Assembly (NCBI GenBank): GCA_050330995.1
Contig: JBHJHI010000002.1
Coordinates: 1-64,000, forward strand
From: Thermohalobaculum sp050330995
GTDB lineage: Bacteria; Pseudomonadota; Alphaproteobacteria; Rhodobacterales; Rhodobacteraceae
Length of the DNA stretch: 64,000 nucleotides
Direction: 5' to 3'
Shown: positions 6,858 through 14,573 of the stretch, piece after piece
Position numbering within the stretch: position 1 is the stretch's first letter
Layout of the letters: each line of letters starts with the position of its first letter
Translations under genes and position numbers: made by a program
Notes under the pieces: model-generated
Told to the model about the DNA's origin: nothing
What the model saw: the letters and a program-made list of their open reading frames with translations, nothing else
Databases searched by the model: none

Positions 6858-8678
6858 TCAGCTCGCCGCGCGGGCGGCGCGCTTGCGCTCGTGCGGGTCG
6901 AGGTGGCGCTTGCGGAGGCGAATCGACTTCGGCGTGACCTCGACCAGCTCGTCGTCGTCGATGTAGGCGATCGCCTGCTCGAGCGTCAGCCGCGAGGGCG
7001 GCGTCAGCTTCACCGCGTCGTCCTTGCCGGCGGCGCGGATGTTGGTGAGCTGCTTGCCCTTGAGCGGGTTCACCTCGAGGTCGTTGTCGCGCGAGTGCTC
7101 GCCGATGATCATGCCCTCGTAGACGCGCTCGCCGCCGCCGATGAACATCCGCCCGCGGTCCTCGAGGTTGAAGAGCGCGTAGGGCACCGCGTCGCCGGTC
7201 TCCATCGAGATCAGCACGCCGCGCGGGCGGCCGGGGATCGCTCCCTTCCAGGGCGCCCAGGCATGGAACACCCGGTTCATGACCCCGGTGCCGCGCGTGT
7301 CGGTCAGGAACTCGCCATGATAGCCGATCAGCCCGCGCGCGGGGACGTGGGCGACGATCCGGGTCTTGCCGGCGCCGCCGGGCTTCATCTCGACCAGCTC
7401 GCCGCGCCGCCCCCCGGTCAGCTTCTCGACCACGCTGCCCGAGTACTCGTCGTCGACGTCGATCGTGACCTCCTCGACCGGCTCCAGGCGCTGGCCGCCC
7501 TCGTCGCGGGTGACCACGCGCGGGCGCGAGATCGACAGCTCGTAGCCCTCGCGGCGCATGTTCTCGATCAGCACGCCCATCTGCAGCTCGCCCCGGCCCG
7601 AGACCTCGAAGGCCTCGCCGCCCGGCGTGTCGGCCACCCGGATCGCGACGTTGCTCTCGGCCTCGCGCATCAGCCGCTCGCGGATCACGCGGGACTGCAC
7701 CTTCGAGCCGTCGCGACCCGCGAGCGGGCTGTCGTTGATGCCGAAGGTCACGGTGATGACCGGCGGGTCGATCGGCGAGGCGGGCAGGGCGGTCGAGACC
7801 TGCGGATCGGCGAGGGTGTCCGAGACGGTGGCCTTCGCCATGCCGGCGAGGGCGACGATGTCGCCCGCGACCGCTTCCTCGACCGGTTGGCGCGCGAGGC
7901 CGCGGAAGGCGAGCACCTTCGAGACGCGGAAGCGCTCGACCTCCTCGCCGTGGCGGCTAAGCGCGCGCACCTGCGTGCCGGGCCTCACCCGGCCCGCCTC
8001 GATCCGCCCCGTCAGCAGCCGGCCGAGGAAGTTGTCCGCCTCAAGCGTGGTCGCGAGCATGGCGAAGGGCTCGTCCGCGCGGTCGGCGCCGCGCGGCGCG
8101 GGGACGTGGCGCAGGATCAGCTCGAACAGGGGCGCGAGATCCTCCCGCGGCCCGTCCGGCTCATCGGCCGCCCAGCCCGCCCTTCCGGAGGCGTAGAGCA
8201 CGGGGAAGTCGAGCTGGTGCTCGTCCGCCTCCAGGGCCGCGAACAGGTCGAACACCTCGTCGAGCGCACGGTCGGGCTCGGCGTCGGGCTTGTCGATCTT
8301 GTTGAGCACCACGATCGGGCGCAGCCCGAGCTTCAGCGCCTTGGAGGTGACGAACTTGGTCTGGGGCATCGGCCCCTCGGCCGCATCCACCAGCAGCACC
8401 ACGCCGTCGACCATCGAGAGGATGCGCTCCACCTCGGCGCCGAAGTCGGCGTGGCCCGGCGTGTCGACGATGTTGACGCGCGCCTCGCCCCATTCGACCG
8501 AGGTGCACTTTGCGAGGATCGTGATGCCGCGCTCGCGTTCGAGGTCGTTCGAATCCATCGCCCGTTCGGCGACCTGCTGGCCCTCGCGGAAGGCGCCGGA
8601 CTGCTTGAGCATGTTGTCCACCAGCGTGGTCTTGCCGTGGTCGACGTGCGCGATGATCGCGATGTTGCGCAGCTCCAT
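6858..8678 (-). CDS. typA: Translational GTPase TypA/BipA
   Basis: A 606-residue ribosome-associated GTPase of the EF-G/LepA superfamily that helps 50S assembly and stress adaptation. Seen in order: G1 AHVDHGKTT at residues 10-18, switch II DTPGHADF, NKID in VVLNKIDKPDA, then EF-G domain II, domain III/V elements, and the TypA-specific C-terminal part ending in a basic tail (RKRHLDPHERKRAARAAS). The length matches the family. ATG at 8678 begins directly with MELRNIAIIAHVDHGKTT as in other TypA proteins; the open frame continues upstream only as non-conserved sequence. It is flanked by the XRE gene and the divergent host-attachment-family gene. Confidence 0.96.
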   Translation of the reverse strand: MELRNIAIIAHVDHGKTTLVDNMLKQSGAFREGQQVAERAMDSNDLERERGITILAKCTSVEWGEARVNIVDTPGHADFGAEVERILSMVDGVVLLVDAAEGPMPQTKFVTSKALKLGLRPIVVLNKIDKPDAEPDRALDEVFDLFAALEADEHQLDFPVLYASGRAGWAADEPDGPREDLAPLFELILRHVPAPRGADRADEPFAMLATTLEADNFLGRLLTGRIEAGRVRPGTQVRALSRHGEEVERFRVSKVLAFRGLARQPVEEAVAGDIVALAGMAKATVSDTLADPQVSTALPASPIDPPVITVTFGINDSPLAGRDGSKVQSRVIRERLMREAESNVAIRVADTPGGEAFEVSGRGELQMGVLIENMRREGYELSISRPRVVTRDEGGQRLEPVEEVTIDVDDEYSGSVVEKLTGGRRGELVEMKPGGAGKTRIVAHVPARGLIGYHGEFLTDTRGTGVMNRVFHAWAPWKGAIPGRPRGVLISMETGDAVPYALFNLEDRGRMFIGGGERVYEGMIIGEHSRDNDLEVNPLKGKQLTNIRAAGKDDAVKLTPPSRLTLEQAIAYIDDDELVEVTPKSIRLRKRHLDPHERKRAARAAS

Positions 8679-8918
8679 GGGGGACGCCCTTTCGCACCTG
8701 CGGAAAATTCGCGCGAGACATGGGCGAAAGCAGGCGCGACGGCAAGCGCGGCGGGACCGCGCGACCCCGGCGCGGGCGGGCCGGACGGGACGTCGGTCCC
8801 CGAAGTTCCGGGCGATGGCCCCGGACGCACGACGATCCCGGACGCGCGGCGCGCGCGATGGCACCGTGGGGCGGCCGTCTGCGTTGACGTCGCCGCACCC
8901 ACCCACAGGAGAGTTTCC

Positions 8919-9407
8919 ATGGACCTCGACACCGGCACGCTCGTGGTCGTCGCCGACGGCGAGAAGGCGATGCTGCTGACCAACCACGGCTCGCCGCAGA
9001 ACCCCAAGCTGCGCCACTACGAGACCGAGACGCAGGATCTGGAGGAGGACCGCGAGATCAAGACCGACCGCCAGCACGGCGTGCGCAGCTACGGCGCGGG
9101 CTCGGCGGACGAGACCGACGAGACCGACTTCAAGCAGCAGCAGAAGGACCGTTTCGCGCGCGACCTCGCCGAGCGGCTGAACGCGGCGCTCCTGGAGAAG
9201 GACGCGTCCGTCGTGGTCTGCGCGCCGCCGAAGACCCTCGGCGAGATCCGCGAGGCGCTGCGCGAGGACGTGCGCGGGAAGGTGATCCACGAGATCGACA
9301 AGGACTACACCAACCACCCCCTCGACGAGATCGCGAAGCTCCTCGCCCGCGCCGAGGTGCCCCACGGCATCCCGCGCACCAACAGCCACGATCGCCGGCC
9401 CGACTGA
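8919..9407 (+). CDS. Host attachment family protein (PF10116)
   Basis: A 162-residue protein matching the family named 'protein required for attachment to host cells'. This family shares the eRF1/Rho-like fold and was named from Agrobacterium genetics. Visible hallmarks are the N-terminal strand TLVVVADGEKAMLL, an acidic central linker, the segment RFARDLAERLNAALLEKDASV, and the C-terminal VIHEIDKDYTNHPLDEIAKLL. It has no signal peptide and is likely cytoplasmic. ATG at 8919 has ACAGGAGAG about 7 nt upstream. The actual biochemical role is unknown, and the family name should not be read as evidence of host association here. Confidence 0.85.
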   Translation: MDLDTGTLVVVADGEKAMLLTNHGSPQNPKLRHYETETQDLEEDREIKTDRQHGVRSYGAGSADETDETDFKQQQKDRFARDLAERLNAALLEKDASVVVCAPPKTLGEIREALREDVRGKVIHEIDKDYTNHPLDEIAKLLARAEVPHGIPRTNSHDRRPD

Positions 9408-9445
9408 CGCCAGAGACGTCCTCCGGGGCTTTCCTTCCCCGCTCG

Positions 9446-9467
9446 GCGCGGCCAATCTCCGCCGCGC
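9446..9467 (+). terminator. Possible terminator hairpin after the host-attachment-family gene
   Basis: GCGCGGC (9446-9452) pairs with GCCGCGC (9461-9467) over an 8-nt loop, about 40 nt beyond the stop codon and just before the next gene's ribosome-binding site. There is no T-run, so this is a weak call. Confidence 0.35.
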
Positions 9468-9489
9468 GGGACGGCTCGGAGGGACGGCG

Positions 9490-10449
9490 ATGAAGGCGAT
9501 GCGGGTTCACGCGCTCGGCGAGCGGCTCGTGGCCGACGAGGTCGCGTGCCCCGAACCGGCGCCGGGTCAGACGCTGATCCGCGTCGAGGCGGCGGGGGTC
9601 AACTTCGCCGACACGCTGATGACGGCCGGGCGCTACCAGGAGAAGCCGGCGCTTCCCTTCGCTCCCGGCCTCGAAGTGGCGGGCCGGGTCGAGGCCGTGG
9701 GCGAGGGCGTCGAGGCGCCCCGCCCCGGCGAGCGGGTCGCGGCCCTCCCCGGCCACGGCGGCTTCGCCGAGCACGTCTGCGCCCCGGCCGCCACCTGCGT
9801 CGCGATCCCCGACGCCATGCCCGCCGAGCACGCCGCCGCCCTCCAGGTCGCCTACGGCACGAGCCACGTCGCCCTCGAGCATCGCGCCCGGCTCCGCGAG
9901 GGCGAGCGGCTGCTGGTGCTCGGCGCGGCCGGCGGCGTCGGCCTGACCGCGGTCGAGATCGGCCGGCTGATGGGCGCGGAGGTGATCGCCTCGGCGCGCG
10001 GGCGCGAGCGCCTGGCGCGCGCCGAAGCGCAGGGCGCGCAGCACCTGATCGCCAGCGAGACCGAGGACCTGCGCGAGCGCGTGCTGGCGCTCGGGGGCGC
10101 CGACGTCGTCTACGATCCCGTGGGCGGCGATCAGTGGAAGGCGGCGTTGCGCGCGGCCAACCCGGAGGCGCGGCTGATCCCGGTCGGCTTCGCCTCGGGC
10201 GAGGTGCCGCAGGTCCCGGCCAACGTGCTCCTGGTCAAGAACCTCGACGTGATCGGGTTCTACTGGGGGGCGTACTATCGCTTCCGGCCGGAGGTGCTGG
10301 CGGCGAGCTTCCGGCGGTTGCTGGCGTGGTACGGCGAGGGACGATTGAAGCCGCATGTCAGCCATACGCTGCCGCTGGCGGAGGCGAACGAGGCGCTGGC
10401 GCTGCTCGCCGAGCGCCGGGCGACGGGGAAGGTGGTCCTGGCGGTGTGA
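9490..10449 (+). CDS. NADPH:quinone oxidoreductase (MDR/zeta-crystallin family)
   Basis: A 319-residue medium-chain reductase without the structural or catalytic zinc cysteines, as in zeta-crystallin-type quinone reductases. The GroES-like N-terminal half includes AGVNFADTLMTAGRYQ and PFAPGLEVAGRVEAVG. The Rossmann part carries the nucleotide-binding LVLGAAGGVGLTAVEIGRLMG at about residues 140-160. The C-terminus (LPLAEANEALALLAERRATGKVVLAV) is the standard family ending. It would reduce quinones or activated alkenes with NADPH in the cytosol. The start has GGAGGGACG upstream. It is followed by a decayed gene, so it is probably monocistronic. Confidence 0.9.
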   Translation: MKAMRVHALGERLVADEVACPEPAPGQTLIRVEAAGVNFADTLMTAGRYQEKPALPFAPGLEVAGRVEAVGEGVEAPRPGERVAALPGHGGFAEHVCAPAATCVAIPDAMPAEHAAALQVAYGTSHVALEHRARLREGERLLVLGAAGGVGLTAVEIGRLMGAEVIASARGRERLARAEAQGAQHLIASETEDLRERVLALGGADVVYDPVGGDQWKAALRAANPEARLIPVGFASGEVPQVPANVLLVKNLDVIGFYWGAYYRFRPEVLAASFRRLLAWYGEGRLKPHVSHTLPLAEANEALALLAERRATGKVVLAV

Positions 10450-10481
10450 GACGGCGGTCCGCACAGCCACGGGAACGGGCG

Positions 10482-11247
10482 ATGTCGGAGCGCTTCGAGG
10501 TTCGGTCGGGAAAGTCCGCCGTTCGCCTTCGCGGTCGTGCTTGATGCGAGGGGCAACACCCGGCTCGGGGTCGTGAGCGAGGTCGCGGTGCAGGTGGCGT
10601 CGCTCCCGTTCACGGTGCGCGATGTCCTGACCGAGGTCGCCGCGGATTTGACCGGGGACTACGTCAGCCAGGATCGCACGTGAGCCGGTCGCCGATTACA
10701 GCGGTTTCGCCCCGATCGGAACCGCCGGGGACGTCGCGCTCGAAGGTCTGCTGATCCGGGCCGACGCGGACGTGGCGGTGGCCGGCTGGCGGGTGGCGGC
10801 GAGCGCCTTCACCCTCGACAGCGAACTGCGGAACGCCGCGCTGCTGCTCGATCCCGGCACCGCACGGATCAAGTGGTGGCGCGACGCAGCGCCAGCATGA
10901 CCCCGACTGGATGGAAGACGGCACGATCCACGTCTTCGACAACAGAGTGTCGGAGAGCTACAGCGGGATCGTCGAAATCGATCCGAAGACGTTCGAGCGT
11001 CCGGTGCTGGTCGATGGGCGCGAGCATGGCTTCTACAGTCGCATTCGGGGCAAGCATCAGCGACTGCCGGATGGCACGATCGCGGTCATCAGTACGCAGC
11101 AGGGCCGGGCGCTGGAGGTCGCGTGACGGCTCCGTGGCCCTGGAGTTGGTCAACCTGGTCCCCGATAGCGATCTCAACGTCGCGATGTCAGAGACCCTCT
11201 GGCTCCCGCCCAAGGCGATCGGCCCCGAGACACCCTCCTGTCTCTGA
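10482..11247 (+). pseudogene. Decayed arylsulfotransferase-like gene
   Basis: The only coding signal in this 890-bp gap is broken across three frames. Piece one reads FAFAVVLDARGNTRLGVV and stops at 10683. Piece two (about 10690-10900) reads DYSGFAPIGTAGDVALEG, then NAALLLDPGTARIKWW, then stops. Piece three (from about 10893) reads QHDPDWMEDGTIHVFDNR and IVEIDPKTFERP, and stops at 11126. A one-base shift restores DGSVALELVNLVPDSDLNV to the stop at 11247. The order HDPD, VFDN, EIDP, LVNLVPD resembles the arylsulfotransferase (PF05935/PF14269) C-terminal half. The jump from the WW region to HDPD implies an internal deletion as well as at least three frame lesions. The family assignment is from memory of motifs; the degeneration is directly visible. 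Confidence 0.62.
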
Positions 11248-11339
11248 GGCCGAGGAACGCCCCGGACCCTCGTGCCCGTGGTGCGATCGCGTGCAGAAGC
11301 TGCCGTTCTGCCTAGGCGACCGACCGGTTCGTCCGTCCC

Positions 11340-12200
11340 TCAAGCCGCCACCTCCGCCCGCCGCCCGTACGCTTCGCGCACCACGTCCGCCAGCGCCGCC
11401 AGCACGGCTCCTCTCCCGCCCTGTCGCGCGTAAAGATTGACCCGCGTCGTCGGCAGTCCCGGCAGCCCCTCGACCGTCGCGAACTGCGGCCCCACCGCGC
11501 TCTCGACCACGCAGTGGACCGCGAGGTCGGCCGAGACCGCCGCCTCCACCGTGCGGGTCGAGCCGGTGTCGACCGCGTTCTCCCAGGGGATGCCCGCCTC
11601 GTCGAGCGCCTTGAGCGCGATCGGGCGGAACAGACAGGCGCGCTCGAAGGCGAGGCGGAGCGGGCGCTGGCGCCAGGCGTTGCCGCCGGGCGCGCCGACC
11701 CAGACGAGGCGCTGGGTCGAGAGCGTCTCGCCGCCCGAATCCACGCCGTTCTCGGTGGTCAGGATCAGGTCGACCTCGCCGCTCGCCAGCATCTCCTTCA
11801 ACTGGATCGTGTAGGACGAGATCAGCGTCAGCTTGACCCTCGGATACTCGCGGTCGAAGCGCGACAGGATCGCGGGCACGTGCGGGTAGACGATGTCGGT
11901 CGGCACCCCGAGCGAGACCTCGCCCTCGAAGTCGCGCCCCGTCAGCCGCGCCAGCGCCTCGTCGTTCAGCGCCAGCAGCCGCCGGGCGTAGCTGAGCAGC
12001 TGCTCGCCCTGCGCGGTCAGCGCCACCGTGCGCCCCGAGCGGTCGATCAGCCCCTGGCCGAGCGATTCCTCCAAGCGCCTGAGCTGCATCGAGACCGCCG
12101 ACTGCGTCAGGTTGAGCTGGTGCGCTGCCCGCGTTACGCCGCCGGTGTCGGCGACGGCGACGAGGCTCCTGAGCGCGGTCAGGTCCAGGTTCCGGATCAT
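11340..12200 (-). CDS. LysR-family transcriptional regulator
   Basis: A 286-residue LTTR. The N-terminal winged helix-turn-helix (residues 3-62) reads LDLTALRSLVAVADTGG, then AAHQLNLTQSAVSMQLRRLE. The periplasmic-binding-protein-like effector domain covers the rest (GEVSLGVPTDIVYPHVPAIL through EVDLILTTENG). ATG at 12200 is chosen for GGAG about 7 nt upstream and the usual N-terminus; a longer frame to 12233 adds eleven residues of no family character. It is divergent from the DUF1127 gene 123 bp away, the classic geometry for an LTTR controlling its neighbour and itself. The effector is unknown. Confidence 0.9.
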   Translation of the reverse strand: MIRNLDLTALRSLVAVADTGGVTRAAHQLNLTQSAVSMQLRRLEESLGQGLIDRSGRTVALTAQGEQLLSYARRLLALNDEALARLTGRDFEGEVSLGVPTDIVYPHVPAILSRFDREYPRVKLTLISSYTIQLKEMLASGEVDLILTTENGVDSGGETLSTQRLVWVGAPGGNAWRQRPLRLAFERACLFRPIALKALDEAGIPWENAVDTGSTRTVEAAVSADLAVHCVVESAVGPQFATVEGLPGLPTTRVNLYARQGGRGAVLAALADVVREAYGRRAEVAA

Positions 12201-12264
12201 ATCGCTCTCCGTGATGAAGCAAGGTACGAACATTCATTTTTCTTATGCCATGACCGCTCCCATC

Positions 12265-12302
12265 CTATCAACATGCCTGATGCTGGATAGAGAGTGGCAT
12301 CA
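12265..12302. promoter_or_regulatory. Inverted repeats between lysR and DUF1127 (candidate operator)
   Basis: Two interleaved dyads lie in the divergent spacer: CTATC at 12265-12269 with GATAG at 12286-12290, and TGATGC at 12278-12283 with GCATCA at 12297-12302 (13-nt spacer). Spaced dyads of this size are typical of LysR sites. The spacer is also clearly AT-richer than the genes. The second dyad ends about 10 nt before the DUF1127 ribosome-binding site, so an RNA hairpin role is possible. Confidence 0.35.
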
Positions 12303-12323
12303 CGATACGAGATGGAGAGCATT

Positions 12324-12530
12324 ATGAAGACGATCACGCTGCGCACCTCTGCCGGTCTGCCGAGCGGCGCTTCGGTCCTGTCGACCATCGCGCGCTGGAG
12401 CCGCGTCGCGAACGAGCGGCGGCGTCTGGCCGCCCTCGGTCCGGCACGCCTCGACGACCTCGGGATCAGCGCGGCCGAGCGCGACCACGAGGCGGCCCGC
12501 CCGTTCTGGGACAGCTGCCGCGGGCTCTGA
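12324..12530 (+). CDS. DUF1127 small arginine-rich protein
   Basis: A 68-residue protein ending in the DUF1127 (YjiS-like) domain. The core is ARWSRVANERRRLAALGPAR followed by LDDLGISAAERDHEA, the signature of the family. Members are abundant small cytoplasmic proteins in alphaproteobacteria; some have been linked to RNA turnover and phosphate or carbon metabolism. ATG at 12324 follows GGAGAG by 4 nt; an in-frame ATG at 12312 would add MESI. Expression is probably governed by the divergent LysR gene. The role in this organism is not known. Confidence 0.85.
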   Translation: MKTITLRTSAGLPSGASVLSTIARWSRVANERRRLAALGPARLDDLGISAAERDHEAARPFWDSCRGL

Positions 12531-12563
12531 GGCCGTGTCCGCCGCTCTCGGGGGCAGGCCGCC

Positions 12564-13139
12564 TTACCAGCCCGCCCCCATCGCCGAATACGATGCCAGC
12601 GGGTAGCGCGCGAGCGCCTCGTAGCTCGCCGCCTTGCCGAGCCGCGAGCGGAACAGCACGAAGTCCTCGACCTCGAACCAGCCCGTCTTCAGCGACAGCC
12701 GCGAGGCGACGAACTTCTGGATGTCGACCGCGTCCTCGCCGCGGAGCCCTCCCTTCGGAAAGCGCGCCAGCGTGACGTGGGGGACGTAGCGTTCGGCCGC
12801 GAGCCTGACCCCGGCCGAGCGGGCGGCCTGGGCGACCTTGTCGCGCAGGTGCGCGAGCCCCGGATCGGCCGCCACACGGGCGTGCAGCGAGGTCGGTGCG
12901 CCCCCGCCGAACAGCCCCACCCCCTCGATCGCGATGGAGAAGGCCGGCGCACGCAGGCCTTCGAGCGCGTAGTGCACGTCCTCGATCACCGGCCCCGGAT
13001 GCTCGCCGAGGAAGGCCAGCGTGACGTGGAAGTTCTCCGCCGGCACGGGACGCCCGACGGGCAGGCCCGCCTGTGCGCCTTCGAGCGCCCAGACGGCCGG
13101 ACCGGGGAGGTCGAGGCCGACGAAGGCGCGGATGGTCAT
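12564..13139 (-). CDS. thpR: RNA 2',3'-cyclic phosphodiesterase (2'-5' RNA ligase family)
   Basis: A 191-residue 2H phosphoesterase. Both catalytic HxT motifs are present: HVT at residues 38-40 and HVT at 121-123 (AERYVPHVTLARF). The family opens 2',3'-cyclic phosphates and can reversibly ligate 2'-5' RNA ends in the cytoplasm. The start MTIRAFVGLDLP is the typical N-terminus. Its ATG overlaps the stop of the upstream tesA gene by 4 nt, so the two are co-translated. The stop codon is about 30 nt from the convergent DUF1127 gene. Confidence 0.93.
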   Translation of the reverse strand: MTIRAFVGLDLPGPAVWALEGAQAGLPVGRPVPAENFHVTLAFLGEHPGPVIEDVHYALEGLRAPAFSIAIEGVGLFGGGAPTSLHARVAADPGLAHLRDKVAQAARSAGVRLAAERYVPHVTLARFPKGGLRGEDAVDIQKFVASRLSLKTGWFEVEDFVLFRSRLGKAASYEALARYPLASYSAMGAGW

Positions 13140-13882
13140 GCGCCTTCGTCCCGCGCGCGCGCGATCAGCTCCAGCACCCTCGACCCGATCGCCGCGACCA
13201 TCGCGGCCACCCCCTCGGCGTTGGGGTGGATGCCGTCCGACTGCATCATCGACATGTCGCCTTCGAGCCCGGCGAGGAAATTGCGCACGAGGATCGCGTC
13301 GTAAGCCTCGGCGAGGTCGGGATAAATCGCGTTGAAGGCCTCCTCGTACTCGGGGCCGTAGTTCTTCGGCGCCGGTAGCCCGGCGATGAGCGCCGGCAGC
13401 CCCCGCTCGTCGAGCGTCGACAGGATCGCGTCGAGGTTGGCGCGGGTCTCCTCGGGCGGCAGGCCGCGCAGGAGGTCGTTGCCCCCGAGCGCCACGATCA
13501 CCGCGTCGGCCCCGTCGGCGAGCGCCCAGTCGAGCCGGGCGCGCCCGCCGGCGGTGGTGTCGCCCGAGACGCCCATGTTGACGACCGTCGCCTCGGGCGC
13601 GCCGTTCTCGTGCAGCCAGCCCTCCAGTTGCGGCACGAAGCCCTCGCCCTGGGGCAGGCCATAGCCCGCGGTCAGGCTGTCGCCGAGCGCGACGACGCGC
13701 ACGCCCTCGCCGTTGGCGAGCGCCATGGGCGCACCGAGGAGGGCGAACGCCGTGGTCACGACCGCGAGCGCGCGGCGCCGGGTGATGCCCGTCTCGCGAC
13801 GGTGCGTCGCGGCGCTTCCGTTGTGCCTGCGCGAAGGCGGGCCATATCGCCCGGGACCAGCGGGGCGGAGACGTGAGACCAT
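13136..13882 (-). CDS. tesA: Exported SGNH-family arylesterase/lysophospholipase L1 (TesA)
   Basis: A GDSL esterase with Ser69 in GDSLTAGYG, Asn in GGND (132-135), and Asp215 and His218 in DGIHPNAEG, the full SGNH tetrad. Residues 35-56 (RRRALAVVTTAFALLGAPMALA) form a signal peptide, so the enzyme is periplasmic and hydrolyses acyl esters or lysophospholipids. The only ATG in frame ahead of the signal is at 13882, which places about 30 odd residues before it. That start shares two bases with the ATG of the divergent ABC gene. A non-ATG start closer to the signal peptide cannot be excluded. tesA next to ybbA/ybbP is a conserved proteobacterial arrangement. Confidence 0.88.
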   Translation of the reverse strand: MVSRLRPAGPGRYGPPSRRHNGSAATHRRETGITRRRALAVVTTAFALLGAPMALANGEGVRVVALGDSLTAGYGLPQGEGFVPQLEGWLHENGAPEATVVNMGVSGDTTAGGRARLDWALADGADAVIVALGGNDLLRGLPPEETRANLDAILSTLDERGLPALIAGLPAPKNYGPEYEEAFNAIYPDLAEAYDAILVRNFLAGLEGDMSMMQSDGIHPNAEGVAAMVAAIGSRVLELIARARDEGA

Positions 13883-14573
13883 GACGGCTACCCTCATTTC
13901 CCTCGCCGGCGTGGGCCTCAGTCTGGCGAGCCCGGCCGGCGATGTCGAGATTCTGCGTGGCATCGATTTGGAAGTAGAGGCCGGCGAGCGGGTCGGCATC
14001 GTCGGCCCCTCCGGCTCGGGCAAATCGTCGCTCCTGATGGTGCTCGGCGGCCTGGAGCGCGCGACCACGGGACGCGTCGAGGTGCTGGGCTCGGAGCTGA
14101 CCGAACTCGACGAGGACGCGCTCGCCAAGCTCCGCCGCTCGCGGATGGGGGTGGTGTTCCAGGCGTTCCACCTGATCCCGACCATGACCGCGATCGAGAA
14201 CGTGGCCACGCCCCTCGAACTCGCCGGCCGCGGCGACGCCTTCGACCGCGCCGCGCGGCTTCTCGGCCAGGTCGGGCTCTCGCACCGCGAGGGGCACTAC
14301 CCCGCGCAGATGTCGGGCGGCGAGCAGCAGCGCGTGGCGCTCGCGCGTGCGCTGGCGCCGGGGCCCGAGCTTCTGCTCGCTGACGAGCCGACGGGCAATC
14401 TCGACACCAAGACCGGCGGCGCGGTGATCGATCTCCTGTTCGGGCTCTCGGCCGAGGAAGGGGCGACCATGGTGATGGTCACGCACGAGCCCTCCCTCGC
14501 CGAGCGCTGCGCGCGGGTGTTGACCATGGCCGACGGGCGGATCGCCGAGGATCAGCGTCGCGAGGCCGCATGA
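13881..14573 (+). CDS. ybbA: ABC transporter ATP-binding protein, LolD/YbbA-type
   Basis: A 230-residue ATPase of the MacB/LolD class. Walker A is GPSGSGKS at 42-49, the Q-loop is VVFQAFHLIPTMT, the signature is MSGGEQQR and Walker B is LLLADEPTGNLDT. Together with the next gene it forms a YbbA/YbbP-type exporter that moves lipoproteins or lipids from the inner membrane by mechanotransmission rather than through a pore. The ATG at 13881 lies within the start region of the divergent tesA gene; the nearest Shine-Dalgarno-like sequence is GGAG about 11 nt upstream. The stop overlaps the permease start by 4 nt (ATGA). Confidence 0.93.
   Translation: MTATLISLAGVGLSLASPAGDVEILRGIDLEVEAGERVGIVGPSGSGKSSLLMVLGGLERATTGRVEVLGSELTELDEDALAKLRRSRMGVVFQAFHLIPTMTAIENVATPLELAGRGDAFDRAARLLGQVGLSHREGHYPAQMSGGEQQRVALARALAPGPELLLADEPTGNLDTKTGGAVIDLLFGLSAEEGATMVMVTHEPSLAERCARVLTMADGRIAEDQRREAA

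Noticed and set aside
8679..8918. RNA gene or riboswitch between typA and the host-attachment-family gene
   Set aside because: The region is GC-rich with scattered short dyads, but it has no recognisable conserved RNA fold; only promoter function is expected.
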